Assembly: GCA_003049485.1 (NCBI GenBank)
Contig: PYST01000228.1
Location: forward strand, 1-63,167
DNA: 63,167 bases
Direction of reading: 5' to 3'
Source: Ophioceras dolichostomum
Lineage: Eukaryota; Ascomycota; Sordariomycetes; Magnaporthales; Ophioceraceae
Shown piece after piece: positions 53,359-63,167 of the stretch. The notes under the pieces were generated by a model. That model was not told the origin of the DNA, made no database searches, and saw only the letters and a program-made list of their open reading frames with translations. A program made the position numbers and the translations under genes. The number at the start of each line of letters is the position of its first letter. Position 1 is the stretch's first letter.

Positions 53359-54801
53359 TTAGGTGTCTCGATAAAGCCGACTATGCGCCCGGGGAGGAGG
53401 AGACGGGATCGGAGGGACCATCGGAAGCGGCGGGAGCGGCGGGTCCGATGGCGTCTGCCACTGCGACGGCCACTGGGACTGCTGCTGTGGCTGAGGCTGC
53501 GACATGACCACCGGCGACGGCAGCCACGAGAAGATCGAGGCCCTCGATCTCCCCTGGTTGGTGGTGCTGAGTGGAAGGATGCTGCTCTTCCGCCGGGAAG
53601 CCCACCAGCTCTCCGACACGGGCGTCGCGGGCAGTTCCACAGGCGAGAAGAGGACGGCCGCTTTGACGAAGGCAGGGCGGCCGACGGTCCTTCTCCGGGG
53701 CACTCGTCTGCATTCCTCGAGTTTGAGGTGGTGTTGGTGGTTCCCTTGGTAGACGAAAGGCGGAGGAGGAGGGGTGAGGAGGTCTTCGGCCTCGGTGGAT
53801 GAGGAACATGTATCTGATCGCCCTCTTCTTCTCCTCCACCTTGTGTGGGCCAGTGTAAATGGGGTTTCCCACAGGCCTCTCAGCTGCGCCCGCTGAGCGT
53901 GCGAGAGAGGATTGGGACACTCTGCCCTCCTCCTGCTCCTTGCGCGAGCGAGAGCTTGAGAGAGTCTGGCGCGCTGGAACCAGGCTACTGTCATCAGCCC
54001 GCCCAGGAATACGAGCGCGACAACGGTAGAGCCCACGGCCACGCCGACGTTCTGCTGGGGCGATGCTGGGGCAGCAGCAGTGGAGTTAACGGCAGGGGTG
54101 GGAGTCGGAGCACCGGCGGGAGCAGCGGTGCCTGTACCGGCCAGCTGGGGGTCTCGAGGTGACCCGGAGTCCACCGCCAGGCTGGTTCCAGGGTAGATGC
54201 TCTGATCAGCGTCCCTCTTGCAGCCAGTGTTGTTGCGTGCGTTGCATGAATAGCCGAAAGGACAGCACGTGCCGGCGCCGCAGTTTGAGAGGGGCTGGTC
54301 CAGCGCCGTGGTGAGGATTTTCGAGGGCGGCCTGCGCGAGGGGTCCTGGAGGCTGACGTCGCATGGGATGGGCTCGATGATCGAGCAGTCGCTCCCGGCC
54401 GGGCAGCAGAGGGCCGTCGAGCCGCCGGCAAGCGTGTAGCACTTCTCGGTCTTGAGGCAGCAGAGAGCGGCGGATGAGGATATGCCGGCGCATAGGGCGT
54501 GGTCGGAGCTGGGGCAGCGGTTCGTGAGGCTGGCTGTGCTGGACGTGGTGGACGACTGGCGTGGCGATATCGGTGTGCCGTTGTTGCCTCTCCCTCTCCG
54601 CCTTGCGGCCGTGGGGGGAGGTGACCGTGACCAGATGTTGATCGACGCGGACGATGTCGATGGGGGCACATTTGTTGCCCGTTCGAGGAATGCGAAGGCA
54701 TCCTTGTCTGCCTTCTCGCAGTGGGCTCTTTGGGGCGCGACAGCGAGAAGGAGGAAGACGAAGCAACAGACAAAGAGAAGAAGAGAGGCGCGAGGGGACA
54801 T
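53359..54801 (-). CDS. Cys-rich single-pass membrane protein, function unknown
   Basis: A continuous 480-aa frame. Residues 1-28 form a signal peptide (LLLFVCCFVFLLLAVAP, cleavage near AHC). Residues about 95-200 hold a Cys-rich module with paired cysteines (CPSSDHALCAG, AALCCLKTEKCY, ALCCPAGSDCS, CGAGTCCPFGYSCN). Similar CC-containing modules occur in fungal surface proteins with chitin-binding-like folds, but I cannot assign one. A Ser/Thr/Pro stalk and one membrane helix follow (about 250-273, VAVGSTVVALVFLGGLMTVAW), then a basic and Pro-rich tail. After the membrane segment, the -1-shifted frame near 53870 reads VGNPIYTG, resembling the NPIY-type juxtamembrane motif of related proteins. 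A missed short intron or frameshift there is therefore possible, and the C-terminal ~190 residues are less certain. Confidence 0.72.
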   Translation of the reverse strand: MSPRASLLLFVCCFVFLLLAVAPQRAHCEKADKDAFAFLERATNVPPSTSSASINIWSRSPPPTAARRRGRGNNGTPISPRQSSTTSSTASLTNRCPSSDHALCAGISSSAALCCLKTEKCYTLAGGSTALCCPAGSDCSIIEPIPCDVSLQDPSRRPPSKILTTALDQPLSNCGAGTCCPFGYSCNARNNTGCKRDADQSIYPGTSLAVDSGSPRDPQLAGTGTAAPAGAPTPTPAVNSTAAAPASPQQNVGVAVGSTVVALVFLGGLMTVAWFQRARLSQALARARSRRRAECPNPLSHAQRAQLRGLWETPFTLAHTRWRRRRGRSDTCSSSTEAEDLLTPPPPPFVYQGNHQHHLKLEECRRVPRRRTVGRPAFVKAAVLFSPVELPATPVSESWWASRRKSSILPLSTTNQGRSRASIFSWLPSPVVMSQPQPQQQSQWPSQWQTPSDPPLPPLPMVPPIPSPPPRAHSRLYRDT

Positions 54802-55370
54802 ATCTCACATCACAACAGTTGTGAATCGAAATACGACAAGGGTGGAGGAAGAAGAAGGCCGGAGTCCAAAGAGAAGCATAGAAGAGAGAGCTACGGAGAA
54901 CGGAAAAGTGTGATACCTCTGCCAGATGCCAGGGGGATATACTGCATATATACCAGAACAGAACAGAACGGAAAACAGAAAAAGAAAAGGAAAGAAAATA
55001 TGGAATGGAGAACCGAAGGAGAATTATAGGACGAAGACAAAAAAAGGATGACAAGACGAAAGGAAAGCGGGGAGAGGAAGAGGAAGAGGATCGGAGAACA
55101 ACGTGTGTCGGGCGTATCTATAGCCTCACATAGATATCTCCCTTCGTGGCTGCCATCAACCCCCCTACATACCCTGTCACGACAACACATAGTGTTGCTG
55201 GACAACAAACAGCCGGCCCGCAGGCAGTCTCGCCACAGGCAGTCTCGAACGACCACACGAACCCGGCAGTTTGGCACCGGGGGCTTAACAACGGTGGCAA
55301 CGCCTTACCTAGGCAGCCAGCCACCACAACACACTACCCGCGACGGGCTTTCGAGACGCCTTCGCCACGA

Positions 55371-55390
55371 GGGTAGGGTAGGGGTAGGGG
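55371..55390 (+). promoter_or_regulatory. Potential G-quadruplex motif
   Basis: Four G runs (3, 3, 4 and 4 G) separated by the same TA dinucleotide within 20 nt. This is a minimal-loop intramolecular quadruplex pattern, about 570 bp upstream of the Cys-rich gene start and 1.1 kb upstream of the dioxygenase gene. Formation in vivo is inference. Confidence 0.6.
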
Positions 55391-55889
55391 TTTCCCAAAG
55401 AATAGATCTGCCTCATGGACGAAAGCAGTCCGTCCGTCCAAAGCACCCGGGGTGGGCCAATGGACAGCCGACATTTGGCGCGACGTCCAAGGACGAGAAA
55501 CGCCCGAAGCGACTCAAGGAGGAGCAGGCAGGAACAGCGTGCAGGGGGGAGGGACGGGGATCTGATCTATCTAGAGCCTCATGGCACACTGACGAGCTAG
55601 CCATCGCTACCACCCGCCCACCCTCTTCGACTACGTACTACGTAGGCCATCCTGCAGATGGGGAACTGACTTGACTGTGGGACGATTCTCTTCTTGTCCT
55701 CGCGCTTCATCCCTCTGCCTACTTGGTCATTAGTCTGACATCGCGCTTAATTTCGTACGTTGGCAGCAATAAATCGTTAGCAATATTGACTTTTTTGGTT
55801 CCTTTGGGGTAGTAGCAGTTCCTCCCTTATTGATTCGGGAGGGTTTTTGCTTGGGAAGGATCATAAGAAAATGAGAAAACAATAAAAGA

Positions 55890-55940
55890 ACGTGTGCTTG
55901 TGTAAGTGTGTGTGTGGGTGTGTGTGTGTGTACGTGTGTC
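55890..55940. repeat. Imperfect (TG)n microsatellite
   Basis: TG repeats interrupted by CT, TA, GG and AC, about 50 nt, in the intergenic region. Confidence 0.85.
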
Positions 55941-56489
55941 GTGTGTGGGCATGCAGACATGACCGTTGGAGCTTGCTTGACTCTGCTTGGATGGAGTGCC
56001 CCTTCAAGGTGGCCGGCGCTTGCGCTTGCAGATGGTTAAGCGACCAACGGTTTCACCACAGTCGGAACGGGGAAAAAAGCCCCAAGGCGAGGCGAGGCAA
56101 AACTCTCTAAGTCCTGCGCAAAACTTTTGCGAGAACGGTGATTTCTTTATTCATTGTTCTAGTTGTTGCGGTTGAAGTTGCAGGCGAGGGAAAGGCATGT
56201 GTAGTGATGTTGTGAGGGTCATAACTGTAGGCGCTGCTGCTTGAATCCGCGGCGAGCTGGAGGTCTAACCGAGTTCGGGCCGGAACGCGGGTTCTCCATC
56301 TGCCAAGCACTTCCCCCGAACATCCCTCCCCCCACCTTTTATTGATCCCTTCTGGAATCCTCATGATCCCTCATGCCTGCCCCTAAGCGCTTGCCGCATC
56401 GCCCGGGACACAGCTACTTCATATCGAGTGTCAAATAGAAGGAGGATTTGCTGGAGCGTCTCCTTGTGTCACCTCCTGCTCCGTCGATC

Positions 56490-58499
56490 ATGTCCCGCCT
56501 CCTCGGCAACTTGAGCGTGGGGCTCCGGGCTTGGCGGCCGACCCTGAGGCCGGGATGTCTCACCGTGCCGGCCTCCATCGGCTCCGGTCGTCTCCGCCAG
56601 AGCACCGTTGCCTCCCCGCCTTCGAGCAAGATCCGCATCCTGCCCGAAGGTATCGACATCGGGACGATCTCTGGTCCGAAATCGTTGTCCATCAGCGCCA
56701 GGCAACGATCGTTCTTGTCAGTCCCAACTTAAAAACTGAAATGACTCCTGAGATTCGTTCATGTGGAACGTGATGCTGATTTGTGGCATATATGGTTGGC
56801 ACGCCCATACTATTATTTTCAGACCCCATCTATGGCTACGGTGAGATCTTTTTACCGTTTGCATTTCTGTGCTTCACAATGGTGTAAGCTAACAATGAGT
56901 CGGCTGGCGAGGAACAACTCGACTTTAGCGACAATTGCCGTTGTGTTCACTGCGTGAACCAAGACACAATGCAGCGGAACTTCAACACCTTTGACGTACG
57001 TGCACTGGTCAATTGGTCGCCCCGAACCCCACTGCTCATGGTTATAGGCTACCCCGACAGCTGACCAGTCTGTTGCTTGAAGATCCCTAAGGATGTACGA
57101 CCAGTCAATGCCTCTTGGGGAGAGTCAGGCCTCGATGTTACCTGTAAGGCCCCTTGGAAAAGTGACAAATGTCATAACGCGCTCTTTTCAACTGACACAA
57201 CGATTCAGGGGATCATGATGGCCACCACAGCGTGTACCCGGAGAGTTTCATCTACCACTACTTGTTTGAAGACAGCCGGGATGACAATTCGCGTTGGAGC
57301 GACGAGTCCGGCAGGCAGCTTTGGGGTGCTTCCGACCACCAGAAGCCTCCTACCGTGGACTACAAGGAGGTCATGGATGAGGCCTCTGAGAAGGGCATCG
57401 CAACTCTCACAAATCTCATTGTGGGTCTCCCTCCGTCCCCCTTTTTCAAACAAACCACCCCCTGCCCCTCTTCTCCAAAATCGATGTTGACACAGCAGAA
57501 TGCAACTAGAGAATCCACGGCTTTGTATTTGTTGCCAACACCCCCGTGTCGCCTGCCGACACACAGCGCCTGCTAGAGCGGATTGCTTTCATCCGTGTCA
57601 CACACTACGGCGGCTTCTACGACTTCATCCCGGACCTTGCCATGGCCGACACCGCCTATACGAACCTCGCGCTGCCAGCTCACACCGACACCACCTACTT
57701 CACCGACCCCGCAGGCCTGCAGGCCTTCCATCTGCTGTCTCACCAGTCCGCTCCGCCGTCGTCGTCTTCCACCGGAAACGGAAACGGACCCGAGGAAGCC
57801 GCCGCCACCGGAGGACAGTCGCTCCTGGTGGACGGCTTCCGCGCCGCAGCCCGCCTCAGAGAGAGCGACCCGAAGGCCTTCGAGATCCTCCGCACGGTGA
57901 AGCTCCCGTGGCACGCCAGCGGCAATAAGGGGATCAACATCGCCCCGGACAAGCGCTATCCCGTGCTGGAGGTCGATGAGGCGACGGGGAAGCTGCATCG
58001 CGTGCGGTGGAACAACGACGACCGCGGCGTCGTCCCCTTCGACAGCGAGTTCTCGCCGACCGAGTGGTACGAGGCGGCCCGGAAGTGGGATTCGATCCTG
58101 CGGGACAAGGACATGGAGTACTGGGTGCAGCTGACACCCGGGAACACTCTGAGTGAGTTCCACCTCACCTCGCACTCTTCTCCTTCTCGCTCTATACATA
58201 TCCCTTATTTCCTAAACCCCGCCAAGAGAAAGCACTGATATATTTCCACTAACAAACGCGCACCTGGTGTTTTGTCCAGTTTTTGACAATTGGAGAGTGC
58301 TCCACGGCAGGAGCGCCTTTCAAGGCGTGAGGAGGATCTGCGGAGGCTATAGTAAGTTTCGAGCCTGCCCACCAGCTTAAACCCGTCTGATCTATTCACG
58401 ACGCTCACAATCTTTGCAGTCAATAGGGATGATTTTGTCTCGCGCTGGAGGAACACCAACCTTCCACCTTCTCGAGTCCTCAACGAGGTGATCGGATAG
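56490..58499 (+). CDS. TMLH: Trimethyllysine dioxygenase (first enzyme of carnitine biosynthesis)
   Basis: Fe(II)/2-oxoglutarate enzyme hydroxylating N6-trimethyllysine. Eight exons: 56490-56716, 56823-56840 (18 nt), 56929-56995, 57083-57143, 57209-57420, 57510-58152, 58280-58351 and 58420-58499, giving 459 aa, close to the family length. The N-terminus is basic and probably a mitochondrial presequence. The spliced junctions recreate LWLRDNCRC with the zinc-type Cys motif, VTWDHDGHHSVYP, LLERIAFIRVTHYGGFYDF and IFDNWRVLHGR. Iron ligands are His253 and Asp255 (HTDTTYF) and His418 (VLHGRS); the 2-oxoglutarate Arg lies in RRICGGY. A Ser/Gly/Ala insertion (SSSTGNGNGPEEAAATGG) precedes QSLLVDGF, a site where fungal relatives also vary. 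Exon 1 ends at a GTCAGT donor and exon 5 at GTGGGT, so automatic models may mis-splice it. Confidence 0.92.
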
Positions 58500-60025
58500 G
58501 ACCGGCAAGGGGAAAAGGGGTTTAGTTCAGTCCGTATGAGGGTTGGGAGCAAGAGAGCTCGCCGCCGCCGCCTCCCATTGCGATGCTCTAGGAGGGCTGT
58601 TTGCAGCACTTGCCTACCTCAAGTGTACGTAGTAGTTATGAAGTTGCCTCGCGGGAACCGAAAAACGGGGACAATATGACATTTGACTGAGAATGTTCCC
58701 TTGTGTCAATGCATCTGTGTAGGTAGGGCCTCCCAGGTCAAGGTGACCTCGTACGATACCGTCCAGAAGGCTGTTGACGATATAGTCAGAGTTTGGCGGC
58801 CGGCTGGACGTCTTCGCCGCGAACTCGGGGCGCGACCTGGGAAAATGGACCGCTTCTTGATGGCGAGATCGGCCACTACCGGAATGTCGTCTCGACGAAT
58901 ATCGACGGGAGCTTCTGCTGCGCCAAAGCTGCTGCTGCTGGCATGCATGTGACAGGAAACGGCGAGCCCCCGAGGCGCCGTCCCGGCCCAGGATGGAGTG
59001 CCAATCTGACTTGGGTCCTTGCGGTTGGTGTCATGTTGTAAGATATCTAGACAGCATCATGGTAGGTGTCAGTGGTAGGTAATACGAGATGTTGGTGGAG
59101 AGGTAGGTGGTGGGCGATCAGGCAAGCCTCACCAAGTATGTCTAGTCAAGAGGTGCCTTGTCGTCTTCGTTTTCGGAGCCGGTATCTTCAGAATCTCCTA
59201 GCAGCCGTCATCAGTTGAACTCAGCCGCTCTGTTCCGTTGGTATCTCTGACCTAATTCCATCCTCCTCTATCTCTTGCTTCCATCTCCAAGATCTTCTGC
59301 CCCGTCTTATTCTCGGAAATCTCATTTTAATCCCTCCCGTTTTTCTCTCGTCTCTGCTTTTTGTCTGTGTCCCTCATTCTCCATTGACGTGTGGTGGGTG
59401 GTGGCGGAAGCTGAAAATGAGAGGCGGCCCCCTCTTTCCACAAACGGCAGCCGTGTGTCGATGCCTCTGGCGAATGAACGGAGGCGAGGCTGCATCACCA
59501 CCACAGAGGGCGACACCCATACCAATACCCGCCAAGGATGCGAACCGGTCCCAAAATCACGCCTCGGGAGGGCCGAACGAATCGCTGTCACCTAAGACTC
59601 GCGTCCACATCACGGCTTTTCAGTTCGTCTCTTTGAAAAGGAAAGCGAGAAGACCCTGCATGTATCAAAGGCCGACTCCCAAGTTCTCCGTGTTGCGGCT
59701 GATGTGATGTGACCACCGCCACCAAGCCAATGGCGTTCAATTTATTGAATCCTCACGCCAGATCTGGCATGTTCGACAGGCTAGCTGCCAGCCCGAAGCC
59801 GCAAGATGGTGTGTATCTCTATTGCGTCGCAATGCTGAGCTGAATACAGCTCCTGTCACCCAGATGTGGCCATCTCCTGCGAGGCTGGACATCCAAATAC
59901 ATTAATGCCCATCTATTGCCCCCGTTGGAGCATCTGTCCTCCCTGTCCTGAACGGCCTCCTCCACACCAAGCAGCCACCCCCAAAATCCCGACATTGTGA
60001 ATTCTGCGTTTACGATCACAGCATC
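58500..60025. other. Intergenic region with a gene relic
   Basis: Between the dioxygenase gene and the last gene, both on +. Apart from the SDR relic (about 58730-58960) I see only non-coding DNA with CT-rich stretches (59260-59390). Confidence 0.45.
58730..58960 (+). pseudogene. Broken fragment of a short-chain dehydrogenase/reductase gene
   Basis: Three adjacent short segments read in three different frames give consecutive pieces of an SDR: VKVTSYDTVQKAVDDIV, then GGRLDVFAANSGRDLGK, then GPLLDGEIGHYRNVVSTN followed by IDGSFCCAKAAAAGM. These correspond in order to the region around the NADP-binding NxG loop and helix alpha-5 of sorbose/arabinitol reductase-like SDRs. No N-terminal Gly-rich motif, no YxxxK catalytic site and no C-terminus remain. 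Two frameshifts within about 120 bp and no intron signals at the breaks indicate a decayed relic, not a gene with introns. Confidence 0.75.
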
Positions 60026-63000
60026 ATGTCTTCGACTCAGGATAACGCAAACCCTTCAGAGGGGGAGACGGCCAACAGGCTTGCCCTGGGCGCCATTGTG
60101 ATCGCGTCGGCGGCCTTCATTGTGGCCTTCCTCCAGTTCCTCCTCGAGTACTTTGGGTCGACCGAGGCCCGCAGCAAATGCACGTACGAGGCCATCGGGT
60201 CGTCCTCCAACCACGTACAGTTCCGACCGAACTGGCGATTCTGGAAGCTCCGCGTCAATTATCCGCTTCTTCGGCTCTCGTTCAACAAGGTGTTTATAGT
60301 CGCGTGCCTTTCCGAGATCGAGTTCGCTATGCACTCGTCGTACTCGCCGGTGCGGAAGCTGCGTGACGGGAAAGGGAAGAGTGACTGGGGGTGGAGGGCC
60401 ATGTCGGAAACGGACCCCCTTTCCTTCAACATGGTGGCGTACGTTTTGTTTTTCTTTTTGTTTTATTGTTTACCTATTTAGTCTTTCGCTGCTAACTACC
60501 GTCCAGAGATGGATTTACAAAGTTGGTCCGCGGCGACGACACTGTCACCAGCAAGGATCTGACCTGGAGTGAATATGTTATTCTTGTCATATGGAAACTT
60601 ACCCGTCCCTGGAAGCCGGTAATCCGACCTCGGGCATCATGGGCCCAGTTCCTGATGGCGTTCGGCATACGCGACACGAGCGAGCTTATATACCGACACG
60701 CGGATGCCGACATCATCCCAAGCTCCATCGGTGCCCCGATCCAGAGGGTCAAACTCTTCGACCTTGGCGTCATGGCGCTCCAGCTGGGGTTTAAAAAGGT
60801 ATCTATCAACATCCGCGAGCGAGAGTTCAATGCTGTGGGCGACTTCGGCACTATCACCACGCTGAATCTCGACGAACTCGGAAAGGTGATCCGGTTCGAG
60901 GGGGACATTCTCGCCATCTTTTCGCAGCTAAGCAAAGGCTCTCTCATCACCGCCGTTACGGGGGATGGAAACACCAGCAACGGCAGCCTGTCGTTCTGCA
61001 TGGGCTACAAGAACAATGGGTTCTTCTGTCCTTTGCAGCTCATCCGAACAGCTATTTCTCAACGATGGGACAGAGACAGGTTCCGGCTCGAGCAGAGGGT
61101 CTACATTATGAAGCGTTTGGCGAAAGACCATGGGAACATCATCAAGGGTGAGATTGCCGCTGAGGCACGGCTGATGGAGACCCTTCAGGCGGAGGATGTC
61201 CAGGAAAAAGCCAAGCCAACCGCCGTTCCTCGCGATCAAGACTCCGACGAAGAAGAGAATGACGAGTTCGTGCCGGAGAGGCTTCAGAAAACCACAACGG
61301 GCCTGAGCACCCGGCATCTTGGAAAGTTGCTCGGCAGCGCATCGCAGCAGCAAATGTTGTGGACGAGAGTATGTTCAGCCCCAGTACCTTTCGCCTCTTT
61401 GAGCTGCACTGATGATCTCTGCATTCTAATCTGTGCGTAAAGGAGGCATTCCTCGCCTGGAAGACAGCCACAGGCCTCAAGGTACCGACCGTCCTTGCCG
61501 CCCTCACCTTAGCCTCTCTCGGGAACTGCGAGATAGGGTTCCCGTCGGCGGTCATCCTAGACCCGCTCAAGCCTGTGCTCAGCGCGGTCGTCCAAGAAGT
61601 CCGCCAGTCCACAGGCCAGTCACTGGGCGTCGACTCCGCGTTCACGAGGCTCTTCAACCTGAGTGACCTCAGCTTCGTCCGGTCGACTGAGCGGTTCTGG
61701 TATACACTCGACTACATCGGCATGTCGGGAGCCTATGGCGTGTGGAGCTGGATGTTCAGTGAGACGAAGGAGATCTTCGACAAGCTCCCTCAGGCGGAGA
61801 AGGACAAGATCATCGTGCCGCCGGCGGACGGGGCACCGGGCGCCGCCGCCGTCGGCGACGCTAACATCGTACTTTTCTCCGACTGCGCCTCGCTGCTCGA
61901 GAACTTTGACCCACGCAAGTGGTCAGCCAAGATCGAGGAGATCGTCGGCCTGTCAATGGTCAAATGGCGCCCGACTAATATGCTGTGGGCACAGATCTTG
62001 GTCCTGGACGTCGCCATCCACTACCTCGTCCGGGGTGGATGGTACGAGGGTACCAGGGAGGGCTATAATATTGCGACGGACGACGTGGTCGCCATCGTCA
62101 CCGCGGTGGTTGACTCCTGGCAGGAGGTTGACGAGCAAATCGAGGCCAGCTCTGCTGCCGCTGACGGCGCCGTTGACCCATCTCCCGCCGCTCCTGCTCC
62201 TACCGCCTCGTCGCCCCCTCCTCGGGCACTTTCTTCTGCGGCGTCTCCCACCCCGGCCCCGACTGCCGTCGCGAGTCGGACTCCTCCTCCGGCTGCAGCA
62301 CCTGCTCCTGCTGCAGCTCCTGCTTCTGCTGCTGCTCCTCCTTCGGCTGCAGCTCCTCCTTCGACTGTAGCTCCTGCTCCGGCTGCAGCTCCTCCTCCGG
62401 CTGCAGCTCCTCCTCCGACTGCAGCTCCTGCTCCTGCTGCTGCTCCTCCTTCGGCTGCAGCTCCTCCTTCGGCTGTAGCTCCTGCTCCGGCTGCAGCTCC
62501 TCCTCCGGCTGCAGCTCCTCCTCCGACTGCAGCTCCTCCTTCGGCTGCAGCTCCTCCTTCGGCTGTAGCTCCTGCTCCGGCTGCAGCTCCTCCTTCGGCT
62601 GCAGCTCCTCCTCTGACTGCAGCTCCTCCTTCGGCTGCAGCTCCTCCTTCGGCTGTAGCTCCTGCTCTGGCTGCAGCTCCTCCTCCGGCTGCTGCTCCTC
62701 CCCCGGCTGCTGCTCCTCCTCCGAACCCCACCGCCTCCGATGCAGGAGAAGTAAGGCCAGACCCGAAGACAACTTCTTCCGCCACCGCGATCAAGGAACA
62801 CGAGGAGGTGAGATGCAGTGGCAAAGACGAGATGGAGGACACGCCGGCCCCTTCTAACCCAGAGCCGCAGCCACAGCCCCAGCCCCAGCCGCAGTCGGCC
62901 CCTCCATCCAAGGATACGACTGGCGAACTCGTCTGGGACCTCCTCGGCAGCCTCAAGAAGCAGCCCGCGCTCTTTGCATCACTGGAGTCAGGGATCCGGC

Positions 63001-63134
63001 AGGAGAGGCTACGCAAGCTCGCAAACCTGCTGCAGCTGCGATCCATATTCTACTCGGCTTTCCTGATGTTGAATCCGGACTCGAGCGATGTCTATCTAGC
63101 CGAAACGAGCAATGTGGAAATGCCATTTATCTAG
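60026..63134 (+). CDS. Large N-terminally anchored fungal protein with Ala/Pro tandem repeat (modin-like, function unknown)
   Basis: Exons 60026-60438, 60507-61368 and 61443-63134 give 988 aa. One hydrophobic helix near the start (about 19-43, LALGAIVIASAAFIVAFLQF) follows a short polar N-terminus. The helix and the following YFGSTEARSKCTYEAIGSS block recall fungal proteins annotated as modin-related, a name linked to vegetative incompatibility studies; this is a memory-based and weak assignment. The middle (about 140-660) is globular with Trp-rich segments (WSEYVILVIWKLTRPW, YGVWSWMFSETKE) but no motif I can name. Residues about 670-858 are Ala/Pro/Ser low complexity built on a six-residue unit (APPSAA, APPPAA, APAPAA), then a Glu/Gln/Pro segment and a conserved-looking C-terminus (ELVWDLLGSLKKQ). 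It stops 33 bp before the window ends. Confidence 0.85.
62281..62730 (+). repeat. 18-bp minisatellite within the last gene
   Basis: About 25 tandem units of 18 bp (GCTCCTCCTTCGGCTGCA and variants with CCG, ACT or GCT changes), encoding Ala-Pro-Pro-x-Ala-Ala. The units stay in frame, and several are repeated in blocks, suggesting recent slippage or recombination. All six frames stay open across it, which produces spurious antisense frames. Confidence 0.9.
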
Positions 63135-63167
63135 TAGATAGTGATTGGAGGGGACTGGGGGTTGGGG
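63135..63167. other. End of window, 3' flank of the last gene
   Basis: 33 bp after the stop codon, G-rich and non-coding. Confidence 0.6.

Larger units (their letters stand above)
54802..56489. other. Divergent promoter region, about 1.7 kb
   Basis: Lies between the Cys-rich membrane protein gene (-) and the trimethyllysine dioxygenase gene (+). It contains an A/G-rich stretch (54960-55085), a compact G-quadruplex motif (55371-55390) and a TG-rich microsatellite (55890-55940). No coding region supported. Confidence 0.45.

Noticed and set aside
61953..63046. Antisense frames of 190-327 aa opposite the Ala/Pro repeat
   Set aside because: Tandem repeat of a unit without stops in any frame; no conserved motif.

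Overview
This window is nuclear DNA of a filamentous ascomycete (Pezizomycotina). The trimethyllysine dioxygenase, TIM22 and PP2A B56 proteins look most like those I know from Sordariomycetes such as Neurospora. The evidence is spliced genes with short GT-AG introns (about 60-330 nt), branch sites of the GCTAAC/CTAAC type, well-spaced genes on both strands, and orthologues of universal fungal proteins. I see no bacterial features, operons, CRISPR or intact transposons. I reconstructed exon-intron structures by hand from splice signals, reading-frame closure and family motifs. Every intron-containing model below closes to a whole number of codons.

Layout, left to right: PP2A B56 regulatory subunit (+, 2126-4657), followed by an 800-nt perfect TC repeat; CID/RS-rich RNA-processing protein (-, 7219-9554); a tiny DUF4748-like protein built from micro-exons (-, 10213-10814); propeller-plus-inositol-5-phosphatase (+, 12585-16337); a tRNA-derived SINE-like stretch (17374-17640); kelch/galactose-oxidase-like membrane protein (-, 17704-19931); questin-oxidase-like protein (+, 22165-23936); PWP2 (-, 24118-27032); septin CDC12 (+, 27538-28999); mitochondrial dehydrogenase kinase (-, 29887-31579); UBP15/USP7 deubiquitinase (+, 33504-38173); TIM22 (+, 39621-40817); membrane-anchored GH16 (-, 41596-44176); a doubtful small gene (-, 44815-45234); PRP45/SKIP (-, 45980-47767); p24 cargo receptor (-, 48308-49154); PhoD-like phosphatase with a 697-nt T tract in an intron (+, 49669-52511); Cys-rich single-pass membrane protein (-, 53359-54801); trimethyllysine dioxygenase (+, 56490-58499); a broken short-chain dehydrogenase relic (about 58730-58960); and a large N-terminally anchored protein with an Ala/Pro tandem repeat (+, 60026-63134).

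The genes are mostly unrelated housekeeping functions: phosphatase signalling, phosphoinositide turnover, ribosome biogenesis, splicing, septation, protein import, secretory traffic and carnitine synthesis. They do not form an obvious pathway or secondary-metabolite cluster. The least conserved sequence is at the right end, in the SDR relic and the repeat-rich protein.

I did not find a convincing new multi-gene system. The observations most worth a second look are the two extreme simple repeats, micro-exons that automated annotation would probably miss (9, 14, 26, 18 and 12 nt), the large Thr/Ala insertion in the TIM22 intermembrane loop, the SINE-like element, the frameshifted SDR relic, a compact G-quadruplex motif, and a recurrent TACCTAGGTA-type palindrome in introns and intergenic DNA.
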